From NCBI GenBank assembly GCA_964019415.1, contig OZ025885.1, positions 3,187,351 through 3,251,350 of the forward strand: a stretch of DNA of 64,000 bases, given 5' to 3'. The notes beneath the pieces are model-generated. The model made no database searches and was not told where the DNA came from. It saw only the letters and a program-made list of their open reading frames with translations. A program made the position numbers and the translations under genes. This document shows, piece by piece, positions 14,801 to 24,362 of this stretch (positions within the stretch are counted from its first letter, which is position 1; the number at the start of each line of letters is the position of its first letter). The stretch comes from Ianthella basta. Its lineage: Eukaryota; Porifera; Demospongiae; Verongiida; Ianthellidae.

Positions 14801-17800
14801 ATTATATAGAGGCCATATACAGTTATGGTTGGTACACTGTACTGATGGCACATGTGTATCTAGTAAGGACAGCGCTTGTGCTGCTGTGCTGGTGGCTCGG
14901 GACACAGCATGATCAAACTCAATACTGCATGCTACTGCATTTATTAACCTGCTCGCAGAATGTGCTCAGATTGTTTGATATTGAAGGGAAGTTCATCAGG
15001 GATTTTCCCCTAGATGTGGGAACTGTCACTGGCTACAGTGGTCGGAAGAAGGACACTGAGGTATGGTATGTAGCAACAACAAGTGTTTGCATGCACCTTC
15101 CATCAGAGGCTGTTGCAAGGCCTGGTTTCTCGGACTCAGAGAATGTATCACCAAAGCTTACACAGTTTATGAAGGCAGACCCTAGGCTCTAGTGCTGGAA
15201 GGTAGGACTGCATGGGCCTCAGGAAAGCATTAGCAGTACTCATCTGCAACTTTGTTATGTGTGGTACATTGAGTACTAAACTCATTAAGTAAGCCACACT
15301 GCGTGCAATTGTTAGTTCATTCTGCTTCTACTGAACACTACAGAGGGCACGCTTTGTTTTGTTCTTTCAGATGTTCTATTCCTTTGCCTCATTCCTGACC
15401 CCTGGTATCATCTATCGTGTTGACCTCACTACAGAAGATATTCAGCCAAAGGTACAGTACTAACAGCATGCAGTTTATTGCAGACTGTGTGTGGAGAGGA
15501 CCATGCAGTATGCAATGTTCCTTTGTTCCTTCTTCCTTGATTACACAGTCCAAAGGTCATACACATTATTTAGGGATAGTACACTTGTAATGACTAGAAA
15601 CCTGTCAGGTGCTGTATGTAAGGTACAGCACTGTATGTACGTATGGGAACACTGTTAAGATGCACATTACACACACTGTGTCCGTTTATACTAAACTGTC
15701 ACTTTGCGTGTCCCTAAAAATTCTTGCAGTTACTATTTACTGTGAAATATATAGGTGAACCCGTGCAGTGTGTTGTAGTGTAGGTGTGCACTTTGTGTGT
15801 ACAGTATGTACATGTCATTTTGTGTGTTGCTAATTTGTTACATACATGTATATGATCACCTTTGTTGTGTGTGGTCCAAACTTGCGGCCTGTCTTGATGA
15901 TTGCCTTGCTTGTTTAATTTTTAGGTTTTCCGTGAGATTATTGTGACTGGATTTGATTCCTCTGGCTATGAAACAAAGCAAGTGTTCTTCACCAGCAAGG
16001 ATGGGACCAAGGTGCCCATGTTTGTGGTGCACAGGAAGGTAAGAGCACCAACTGCTCGTCTGTGAGTTGCATGACCTGCACATGGCCTGAGTGAACCACT
16101 CTCCAATCACAGCCACTACTTCACCTACAATACATGCATGTGCTGCACCACATGTGATGAGCATGCCAGTTACCAGCCACCACTCAACCTGTATGTTGCA
16201 GTCTCCTGTTGGTATGTTGGTGTATGCGCGTGCTCACATTGTGTGCAAGTATGGTTGCATGTCTTGGAGATCTTGCAGCCAACTTAACTTTTACTTTATG
16301 TTGCTTGATTCAGTAAGGGAGAGCCCTGGGATCGAACAATGATGAGACGTAATGTTGAACTTCAGCTAGAGTTGGTCGATCAGCTGATGTGCACGTAGAC
16401 AAATGACAATCAAAACAAACTGAACACCCTTCTCGACCACACTGGCTATTGTGCAAGTGTTACTATTTTTGGAATACACAAAAGGTCTATTGAGTGACAC
16501 TGTTGAGTGTTCAGATGCTTTACGGAAGAAATTATTCAAACAGAAAAGCAAGCTATTCGCTAATGTGCTTCACTGTACCAGATACAACAGAGTGACACAT
16601 TCTCCATATTTACTAGTTGTCCCTCCATCTCGCTGTTCCACTGACCAGTTGATGTAGTCACTGTACAGTGTATACAGTGGAGTACGTAAACACCACTCAT
16701 GTTTGCCAGTACATACATATGGATCAGTTGGGCCTAATAGCATACAGTTGGTATAGCCTTACTGTACTTGGCTAATACAGTTCAGTGTGGTGTGTGTTTG
16801 AGGAGTTATTCGAACAGCATACGTACAAGCTGTATTCACACTGAACTGTATTGGTCAAATACAGCTCAGCATGATGTGTGCTTGTTGGACCCGTGTAGTA
16901 GTATTTATGTAAAGATTTTCCATAATAGGCTTGGTAGACTTCCGAACAGTAATGTAGCAGGAAACAATCAATGACTGTTACAGGACATTTCAGCCGTGAG
17001 GGCCTATATCAACTGTATACAGTTTGTATATGTACAGTATGTATACATTTGATAAAGGCCCTTGCGTTCAAAACATCCTGTAACAGTCATTGATTGTTTC
17101 CTGCCACGTTGCCACTCAAAAGTCTACCAAGCCTACTATTACTTCACGTAGCAATGAGCATCTATGAAATCAAGATTTTCCATCTTTCAGGGCATTGCAC
17201 TGGATGGCAGCCACCCCACCCTGATGTATGGCTATGGTGGATTCAACATCTCCCTCACTCCTTACTTTAGTACCTCACGAGTCATCTTCATGCAGCACAT
17301 GGGAGGGGTCTTTGCCATCCCCAACATCAGAGGAGGAGGGTAAGTAGCACAGTCACATGTTAGACTGCTCCTGTTGCAGTACAGAGATTGCTTATAGTGT
17401 CAGCTGCAACCAGCCCACGACGCAGAGTTGTAGCGCAGGATGAGGAGTTGTGTCGACAGTGATCCATTACTACTAAGCCATGCACATACAAACCTAAAAG
17501 AGTGCCCTAGTGGCAGTTCACTAACAGTCCCTAAAATCTGCTGTCTCTCCCGTTGTGCCATGCGGTGGTAGTGAGGACGTGACATCACTTGCGTGATGTC
17601 GTGTGTGGTGATGTCAGTCATCGGCTACAGAGTGAGGTCCAGTCACTTTACAGTGTTGTATAACTGTGTGTTGTCTGTACTGATCGTTATTGATCTGGGG
17701 TAAAAAAAAGCGAGTGAGAGACTGCCATGGTCACAGGTTGGAGTGTGCTGCAGCAACCATAAGCAACTTGCATGTAAGCAGAACCTTCCACCTCTACACA

Positions 17801-20429
17801 TTGTCCCCTCATAGTTGCTTAGGGCTGCTCTGGACCACCCCAGCATATGCCACCAAAGTGACCCCTCACCCTATGTATATGACCTGTGTGCGTAGTTGTA
17901 TTTCTAGCAACACAAGTTTGTAGACGTCTCGTAGAATAACTACACACATCAACCTTCCCCATGTGGAAGTGCATAGACACACATGTGCACTGTTCTAGTA
18001 TTCCTAACAATAGGCATAGTATGTATTTTGGTACATGTGTATGCAGTGAGTATGGTGAGAGGTGGCATGAGTCGGGTACAATGGACAAGAAACAGAATGT
18101 CTTTGATGACTTTCAAGCTGCAGCTGAGTATCTCATTCAGAACAAGTACACAGCGCCCCAAAAGTGAGCAATAAATGACTGAGAAAAACAAGACTTGTAC
18201 AGTAGCTTGCATGACAGCAGGCAATGTTGTACAGTAAATTTGTACCCTATGGCAATCTGTGCTGTCTGGCATCAGATTTGTCCTTTTGCCTGCAATGACA
18301 TGCTCATGGAGTCCTTCACTGTCACACTATGTAAGTGTCCTCCCCACCACTGGCCTTGTTTGTTTGGTTTTTGCAGACTTGCTATTATGGGTGGATCCAA
18401 TGGAGGACTCCTTGTATGTGCTTGTGCCAACCAGCGGCCGGATCTGTTCAAGTGTGTAATCTCACAAGTTGGGTGAGTGGATACATGTGCCATGCACATG
18501 GAAAGGTGTGGACTGTATTATAGGTACGTATGCCCTTGGGAGTGAAAGCATTGCATCCATGGGGCATGGGGTGCCTGTTACAGTACTTCCCTATTTCTCA
18601 TGTATTCGATCAGTTCCTAATGTTGTTCCATGATGAGGCTAGAGGTACATAGCAGTTCAAGACTGGACATGTGTATAGCTGCTACAAGCACATGTACGTA
18701 GTGTTAAACTGATGGGATGTTGCATGCACTCTGTGGCCATCTCTCCCTCCTCTGCAGTGTCCTGGACATGCTGCGATTCCACAAGTTCACCATTGGCCAT
18801 GCATGGTAGGCTAATCAACTCCTCTTTCCTTAACCATGTGTAGTGCTCAACCTTGTCTTTCATTGCGTTGCCATGGTACTCAGACTGTACATACGTATCT
18901 CTAATATGCATACAAGTACTTTGTGAAACTGAAATCGTAAAATGCTCACTCAAGATGAATTCACAAAGAAAGGGTTCTGTGCATCTTGTATTTCCTGATT
19001 GTAGCCCATACCCGTCGGCTTTGGAACTGTAGTTTCCTCTACTGCCAAGACTTTGGTGACATTCCCTAAGATGTCCTGCGTTCAAAGTACAATTGCATCT
19101 GTTGCTGCAGTATGCTGATAACACCATTCTCTCCTTTGCCAGCACTGAAAACTTAGTTGTACGTATGTAGCTATTTACCACTACCATTGCCCTTATATAA
19201 CCCAGGTAATCATTAATCACTAGCGATTAACCATTACTCGCTACTGGTTAACAGTTCACCATTAATTGTCACTAAAGATAACTGACGAACATTGTTACCA
19301 GTTTCTGGTAATGTAATGTTTCCCTGCACAGTACCATATGCATCCTGCATGCTAATAGCATTTGTCTGACTGTGATGTTGCTCTCTATGCACTGTCTTTC
19401 TGCAGGGTAACTGACTTTGGAGACCCAGACAAGGCCAAAGATTTCAAATGGATTCACAAGTACTTGCAAACATTATACCATTGTGTTGACTTAATTAAGT
19501 ATGTAGTTGTACAAGGGAGCTCTTGTTTGTAATGCACTGCTCAACATTTAGTAGGTACAGTATGTAATGTGCTCCAGGACGAGTTCAGATAAGTAGTCAG
19601 TGTCCAGCACACCGTTCCATTTGTTTGCCTATCTATGTATTACTTTGTAGGTACTCTCCATTGCACAATATACCAGATTCTGGGGAGTATCCAGCCATTT
19701 TGGTCCTGTCAGCAGACCATGATGACAGGGTTGTCCCACTCCACTCTCTCAAATTTATTGCCACACTTCAGCGCAAGCTCGGAGGCAGCTGCACGCAGAC
19801 CAACCCTTTGATGGCTCGTCTTGAAACAAAGGCAGGGCACGGAGCAGGCAAACCCACATCTAAAGTGGTAAGCGGCTGATAGTGCCACTGTAGACCTCTG
19901 AACACTTGGATGTGCTTGAGCTGTAGATACTGTGTGTAGGTGTGAGTGTGCATGCTTGTGTGTGCATGTGTGCACAATTGCGTGCGTGTATTTGTGTGTA
20001 CAGCATGGATCTGCTTCTCTTCGTGCTGTAATGGCTTGGTGTAGTTTGTGAATGACGTGAGTGTTGAGTGACTTACAGTGTGTAAGGCATAAGGTGTAGT
20101 GTAGTTGTTATGTTCGTATACAGTGTTGCTATAGCAATGGACAGCATTTTGATAGGTGGTATAACATTAGTGATGTTGCTGAAACAAGGAGGTAGTGGTT
20201 ATGTTCCTCAGACAAAATGATGCTTTCAATTCTATTGCCACCTGTGTATCTGCCATTTGTCCAACTTAGCTGTACTGTACTCTGATGTCTGACATATCCT
20301 AACTACCACAAGTGAACCTGCACTCTGCTCTTGTGTGTGTTTCTCTGTACTGTCCTGCTCTAGATTGATGAAACAGCTGACGTGTATGCCTTCATAGCTG
20401 CCAACCTTGGAACAGAGTGGCAACAGTAG
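750..20429 (+). CDS. PREP: Prolyl endopeptidase (S9A), 19 exons, 5' partial
   Basis: Cytosolic serine peptidase that cuts short peptides after proline. Spliced exons: 750-845, 7383-7551, 11952-12053, 12175-12237, 12450-12529, 12902-13023, 13719-13768, 13917-14012, 14332-14436, 14959-15060, 15371-15451, 15925-16038, 17191-17339, 18047-18163, 18377-18472, 18758-18805, 19406-19459, 19651-19867, 20364-20429; all phases agree and give about 641 residues. The first exon starts at the MTELYNY segment, near residue 67 of the 710-residue human enzyme, so only the N-terminal part (DPYRWLED region) is missing to the left. Catalytic Ser is in GGSNGG (exon 18377), Asp in ADHDDRVVP and His in KAGHGAGKP (exon 19651). 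The beta-propeller is encoded by the earlier exons ([26 protein letters not shown]). No signal peptide is visible. The intron after 14436 has a GC donor or a GT six bases later. Identity is near certain; exon edges are by eye. Confidence 0.95.
849..1060 (+). repeat. 28-bp minisatellite carrying splice-donor sequence
   Basis: About seven copies of a 28-bp unit follow directly after the 5' splice site of the PREP exon ending at 845. Each unit contains CTGTGAGTAA, nearly the same as the genuine donor GTGAGTAA at 846. The last copy is mutated to GTGAATG. Confidence 0.85.
1690..1860 (+). repeat. GGAGGTGTGGCCT 12-13 bp tandem repeat
   Basis: Imperfect head-to-tail copies of a G/T-rich unit (GGAGGTGTGGC) in the first visible PREP intron. 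No coding meaning is apparent. Confidence 0.8.
3046..3102. repeat. (GT)n microsatellite
   Basis: Uninterrupted GT dinucleotide run of about 57 bases in PREP intron sequence. Confidence 0.97.
3228..3718 (+). repeat. 32-bp minisatellite, about 15 copies
   Basis: Tandem unit of 32 bases with core GTCAGAGGAGGGGTAGGAG followed by TAGGGTCAACT. Copies differ mainly at GTCAGAGG versus GTCAGTGG and at CTATG versus CTGTG. It lies in the 6.5-kb PREP intron. Confidence 0.9.
5263..5339. mobile_element. 77-bp foldback MITE-like element
   Basis: Terminal inverted repeats of 18 bp, 5263-5280 (TAGTCTCGCACGCCAGCC) and 5322-5339, match at 17 of 18 positions and enclose about 40 bp. It has no coding capacity and probably is a short non-autonomous DNA element in the PREP intron. 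Confidence 0.6.
6785..6901 (+). other. Candidate 117-bp cassette exon in PREP intron
   Basis: After a pyrimidine tract ending in CAG (6782-6784) the frame is open for 39 codons ([16 protein letters not shown]...), and a GT follows at 6902. Entering and leaving in phase 2, it could be spliced between the exons ending at 845 and starting at 7383 without a frameshift. It has no counterpart in the known PREP protein, so it may be a chance open frame or a piece of another gene. Confidence 0.2.
8704..8891. repeat. (GT)n microsatellite, about 190 bp
   Basis: Long GT run interrupted by two ATCT-containing steps near 8798 and 8816. It lies in the second PREP intron. The open frames across it are artefacts of the repeat. 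Confidence 0.97.
9181..10377. mobile_element. Inverted-repeat element with ~185-bp arms
   Basis: The left arm 9181-9361 and right arm 10191-10377 are reverse complements with few mismatches. Shared segments include GGGGAACAGTTGGTTCTCTC, GAATTAGACATTTTGACCAG and GAGTCAAATCAGACATTTTG. Each arm is itself roughly palindromic, with GAAACAGCTC at both ends. The ~830-bp centre has no recognised gene. It may be a foldback transposon, or two palindromic MITEs inserted in opposite directions. Confidence 0.65.
10557..11135 (+). repeat. 28-bp minisatellite, about 20 copies
   Basis: Unit CTCTCCCATGAGGGGATGAG followed by TCCATGTT, repeated about 20 times with A/T variation in the middle and T/C near the end. 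It is open in several minus-strand frames only because 28 is not a multiple of three and the unit lacks stops. It lies in the second PREP intron. Confidence 0.92.
12236..12350 (+). repeat. 12-bp GTAGGTGTGGCN tandem repeat
   Basis: Short G/T-rich tandem units (GTAGGTGTGGCA/C/T) begin right at the donor of the PREP exon ending at 12237. Confidence 0.75.
13115..13301. mobile_element. pogo/Tigger-like MITE, ~187 bp
   Basis: Ends read TACGGTAAAACCTGTCTAAG and, inverted, TACAGTGAAACTGTCTAAGA, with TA at the outer edge. They match the CAGTGGAACCT-type termini of pogo-like elements. Related copies occur near 28560-28715 and 58305-58380. It is non-coding and lies in a PREP intron. Confidence 0.55.
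13417..13560. repeat. (TCC)n polypyrimidine tract
   Basis: About 145 bases of near-perfect CCT repeats on the plus strand, a pure purine/pyrimidine mirror tract, in a PREP intron. The proline-, glycine- and arginine-rich open frames over it are artefacts. Confidence 0.95.
14440..14680. repeat. TGTACATG/TGTAAATG-type low-complexity repeat
   Basis: About 240 bases of alternating purine-pyrimidine sequence built from GTGTACATGTGTGTATGTG-like units. It starts immediately after the 3' end of the PREP exon ending at 14436, so candidate splice donors are ambiguous here. Confidence 0.8.
16907..17150. mobile_element. Foldback element with degenerate hammerhead-like cores
   Basis: Two ~110-bp arms (about 16907-17020 and 17037-17150) are inverted copies; the best block is GGAAACAATCAATGACTGTT with CAGGA. 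Minus strand of the left arm reads GATATAGGCC...GCTGAAATGTCCTG; plus strand of the right arm reads GATAAAGGCC...CAAAACATCCTG. Both look like decayed forms of the CUGAnGA...GAAAcGUC core seen intact at 35481 and 60618. It lies in the PREP intron before the exon at 17191. Confidence 0.5.
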
Positions 20430-20588
20430 CGCTCGCCCTGTGCTAGTGATCAGTGCGGCTAACCAACTATCATCTCTCTTAGGGTAATTGAATAATTTAT
20501 ACATGCTAGTGGTATTAAGCCATGTAGCAGCACAGTGACTACACTGCAGGGACTCTCTGGATGTAGTCGTATTGATATAGCTTATTTT

Positions 20589-20787
20589 GATAAAGGGGGA
20601 TTTGGTAAGCGTTAAACACGTGGTACACTTTTTACCAAAAGGCAATACGTTTTGGCCCCAAAAGGGCCTTCTTCAGTTCTGTTTTGTACTCTTGTGCAAC
20701 TGAAGAAGGCCCTTTTGGGGCCGAAGCGTTTTGCCTTTTGGTAAAAAGTGTACCACGTGTTTAACGCTCAACAAATCTACCTTTATC
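20589..20787. mobile_element. 199-bp foldback element with hammerhead-like cores
   Basis: Arms of about 90 bp (20589-20680 and 20697-20787) are nearly perfect inverted copies, separated by ~16 bp. The plus-strand core at 20700 reads CTGAAGA, an extra A, a 5-bp GGCCC/GGGCC stem with loop TTTTG, then GAAGCGTT. The minus-strand core has AAAACGTA. Thus the layout is kept but residues after the stem have decayed. It sits 160 bp downstream of the PREP stop and may fall in its 3' UTR. The right flank (GGTAATGAATCTCTATTC) recurs beside the 42.2 kb copy. Confidence 0.6.
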
Positions 20788-21315
20788 AATGTCCAGACGT
20801 GGTAATGAATCTCTATTCTACCATAGCTTACTTTATTGTATTTGATACTGCTCACTGTGAAAGCATGCTAATTCATTTTATGCTGCATCTGTACAGACAA
20901 CCTATAAGCCTAAGGGTCTTGGTAAAATTAATAGAGGGGTCTTTAGCTATGCATAGGTACACAGCATGATATAGTGTGCCCAATATTATACACATGACAG
21001 TTGTGCATTATATATTATAGCATGCACCCAAACATGCATGTACAGACATGTACACTTAGGGTGTCTACATATAATACGTGTGTAGTATAACTCATCACAA
21101 GTACGTATAGTTAGTCCACGTACAACCTATATATATGAGCACTTGCATCCTTGAATAATAATTCTAAGTGTAAATTCTATTATCCCCTCTCTTGCTAGAA
21201 TGACATGGCTACATTCCTATATGCGAAGTGTAAGTCCTTGCAGTACTAGTGCTATTGTAGTTAGTATAACTAAAAATAACTATAATTATACTGTGCCATG
21301 TCAAGTTCTGTATCC

Positions 21316-22592
21316 TCATTCGGCACTTGGAGCAAAGCACCAAGGCTCGCCCTGCATGCACCAGAAAACACAAACAGTTAAATCATGGAAGCAGTGGGTA
21401 AGTTGCTACTACCTAACAAAGTGCTTACTTCAGTGTCTGATTCAGCAAAGCAGCACCCTCTGAGCAGGCATTCCTCCTCAGTAATACCAAGAAACCCTAC
21501 AGAGTAATGGGTCTTTAATTGGGGTGTATAAACATTTCTGCAACAGTGAATAGTGAAGTGCATGCAAATATCATTGTTCTTACCGCAATCGTTTCTTGGT
21601 TCTGAGGGCTGACAGTTTCTAGACTCAAAGTAGCAGTATGGATCACCTGCCTATAATAGCCATAGAGGGGAGGTGTCTAAGACCTTTGTGTCATACGCTG
21701 ACATCTGTGGGTGGGTAGTTAATGCCTACCAATTTGACTTACTTCATTTGGCTCCCAGCAGCACCTCCTATCCATACACTGTATCTGATCAATGCCAAGA
21801 TATCCTGCAGATGCATATTTATTCACAATGCGGCCATAAATTTGAGAGCATACTCTATTAGAGCCACTTCAAGTGCTGCACCATAATTATAGATCTTACC
21901 ACAATCTATTTTTTCAGCTGGCTCTGCACAGTCTCGTTCTGGAAAGAAGCACCATAGTTCTCCCTGAAATAGGGGTGTTTAATGTAGCAATGGCATGTAC
22001 AGGCATGCCAAGGTATATAAAAGGACATTGTGCTAACTTCTATTTCGGATTCCTCCCAGCAGCACCCTTTTGCATTGCATCCCGCCTCGTCAATACCGAG
22101 ATGTCCTGCAGATTCAGGTATATAATTGTGCCATTGCACAGTACTAACATCTAAAGGGAGCCAGCCTCTAGAAATTATATAGAGTGATAGAATGTAAAGG
22201 ATACTCTCCTTACCACAGTCAACTTTCTCTCCAGCACCATTGCAGGTCTTCGTGGTATCTCTAAAACAGTAAGGAACACCGTGTAAGAAAGTAAACAAAT
22301 AGCAGGATAATGACATATTGCATGCTAATATTTCTTTGGGAAGATGGAATACTCACTTGTTCTTTGTCGCTCCAACAACAGTCTCTAGCCTCGCAGTCAG
22401 TCTCATCAATGCCATTGTATCCTGCAGAAAGTGAGCCGTTGTGATTGGACGTACAGTAGTATAATACTAATTGCATAGAAAATAGTTGTCATAGAAATTA
22501 TCACAGTCAATTCTTTCTCCTAAAGGATCACAGTTTTGTCCCAAAGTCACTCCAGCCAACAGGAAGAATGTAGTCAAAGACAGCCCAATCAT
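21316..22592 (-). CDS. Secreted four-trefoil-domain protein, two damaged splice sites
   Basis: Minus-strand exons 22592-22502, 22421-22357, 22280-22214, 22105-22038, 21963-21900, 21804-21743, 21650-21584, 21496-21429, 21351-21316 give about 195 residues. The start MIGLSLTTFFLLAGVTLG is a signal peptide, followed by four P-type (trefoil) domains with the six-cysteine pattern C...DCG..GI...C....CCW...C[FY]. Each domain is split by a phase-1 intron after DCG and a phase-0 intron before the WCF part. Trefoil proteins are secreted and tend to associate with mucins and epithelial surfaces. Intron 1 begins AT instead of GT (22501-22500), and intron 2 ends AC instead of AG (22282-22281). The other six introns are canonical. 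This is a diverged relative of the three-gene array at 36-42 kb. It may be a recent pseudogene, a non-canonically spliced gene, or hit by assembly error. Confidence 0.75.
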
Positions 22593-22636
22593 CTTGTCTT
22601 TTGTATCTGGAAAAAAAGCTTCAAGCAGTGGGTAGG

Positions 22637-22646
22637 CTTATTTATA
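22637..22646 (-). promoter_or_regulatory. TATA box of the 22.6 kb trefoil gene
   Basis: Minus strand reads TATAAATAAG about 45 bp upstream of the ATG at 22592. The same position holds a TATA-like box in all three arrayed paralogues, which supports function. Confidence 0.6.
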
Positions 22647-23394
22647 CTCCGCCACCCTCTTTTGGAGAAAGTGTTTTTCATACTTCACTGATGATAAGGT
22701 ATAATTACTTGTATTGCTAAAACTACATACATACGCACAAGCAGTTCACATACCTATCAAATGCAGGCTCATAATCAAGTGTAATCATATAATACAATTA
22801 TATGCACATAATTTCTGTATTTGGTTGAAGTAGAGCCAAGTGCAATACTACCTGTATGACTTAGCTCATTAACATTCACCGTCAAATTTCTTTCTAGATT
22901 TGAGTAGATCATGTCAGAAGATGACAAGCATGAATGTGAACACTGTCAGGTTCAAGTTGAAGAATTGAAATGACACATGATACACCAGCAGCGCTAGCTA
23001 TATAGCCACTTCTCTTGGCACTTAATGTAAGTGTGCACATTCCTAGAGAATGCTTAAGCTTATGCTGTGCATGCATGCATATCGCCTACACCACATGGAA
23101 CATTAGTCCAATTGGTATATGGTAAAGGGAGGGGATGGTGAGGGTTCAAGTCCAATGCAGTATGTTAATGTTCATATTTGCAGTAACACCTAATACTTAC
23201 CATAAAGGCTACGGTAACCATTAGATTAAGATATGTTTATGAACAACCTAGCTGCAGAACTATATAATATATGTACAACAGTGCAATTATATAATCATGT
23301 TTAATGCTGTTTATTTGTACAGTATAATATATTCAATGTGTATTGTCTTCATACTGAAGTATGTCTGCAAGTGTGCACTGTAACTATTATTGTT

Positions 23395-23905
23395 GAAACT
23401 TTAAGATTCTTACTAGTACTTGAACATGGCAACATAGCTACACACAGTACACACACATGCATGTCCATTCTACTCCAACCATATTCCAAGACTAGCTATG
23501 CACTGATTGAAGCTCGTCTGGCTAGGTTGCATCACTGGTAGTTCTCTGTGTTTCCACTTAACCTCTAGCCCACTTAACCTCACTAGCCAAAGATTTGATT
23601 CTTAAAGAAATCAAATCTTTGGCTAGTGACTTCCGAGAGAACTACCAAGACTAAGTACTTTATGTCCTAATCATGAATGTGTGTGGAGTAAAATAATCAA
23701 AACACAGATATCATACTGTATAGCTATGTACATAGCAGGAACCAGCTGTACCTGGAATGAGTTATCCTAGTATATATTTAGTGTCATCAGTCACTCACTG
23801 GCATGTGTGTACGTCGTAGTAAGGTGCTAGGTGGAAACTGTAATGTGGTAAACCTACTGTGCCATTGGGAGTAGTGTCACTCCACCATTGGCACCTTAAT
23901 AACAC
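23395..23905 (-). promoter_or_regulatory. Upstream block shared with the trefoil array
   Basis: This stretch, roughly 0.8-1.3 kb upstream of the 22.6 kb trefoil gene, is copied at about 42415-42770, the same distance upstream of the outermost arrayed gene. The best-kept part is CAGTCACTCACTGGCATG...GTACGTCGTAGTAAGGTGCTA. It may be a shared enhancer or simply part of the ancestral duplication. The remaining 22650-23390 is AT-rich with no recognised gene. Confidence 0.5.
23536..23647. mobile_element. 112-bp foldback insertion
   Basis: Outer inverted repeats TGGTAGTTCTCT (23536-23547) and AGAGAACTACCA (23636-23647) enclose a second pair, CACTAGCCAAAGATTTGATT and its inverse, forming a hairpin with a 7-base loop near 23604. 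The block is missing from the matching sequence at 42.5 kb, so it looks like a later insertion. Confidence 0.6.
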
Positions 23906-24362
23906 ACCAATGTCCATTCATACACTGTGACACTGCAACAGACCTCTTTGTATGAGCATGTCCGCAGTGACAATGAGGTTAAGTGGATACACAGTTGTAG
24001 TCATCTACCTACAGACACAAGGGGAGGGTCGCCAGTGGTAGCAGAAACTGGCTGCTTTCTTTAATAGGGTTAGGGTGGTCGCTGATGGTCAGAAAATTCA
24101 AATTGAAGGCTGCTAGCTACATGAAGCAAGTGACAGTGAATGTGGGATGCCCCGAGTGTAGGTAGAGACGTAAAGAATTCCACAGAGACAAGGGAAATAC
24201 GAGGGTTCCAACGCTCATTCATCGATCCATGGGTTTATTACTATCGCTGTTTCGGATCCCCAACTTCGCGCGCCATTGCCTAAGGAGTACGTGACCGGTG
24301 CTTTCCACTTCCGGTGTGCTTTGACAGCCTCTTACCTACGTATGTGACAATGCAGTAGGTGC

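Noticed and set aside
18657-19220. 187-residue minus-strand frame
   Set aside because: Overlaps PREP exons and introns on the other strand, with no recognisable domain.
23090-23165. tRNA-like A box (TAGTCCAATTGG) and B box (GGTTCAAGTCC)
   Set aside because: Box sequences and spacing look right, but the T stem and acceptor stem do not pair. At most a degraded tRNA-derived SINE.
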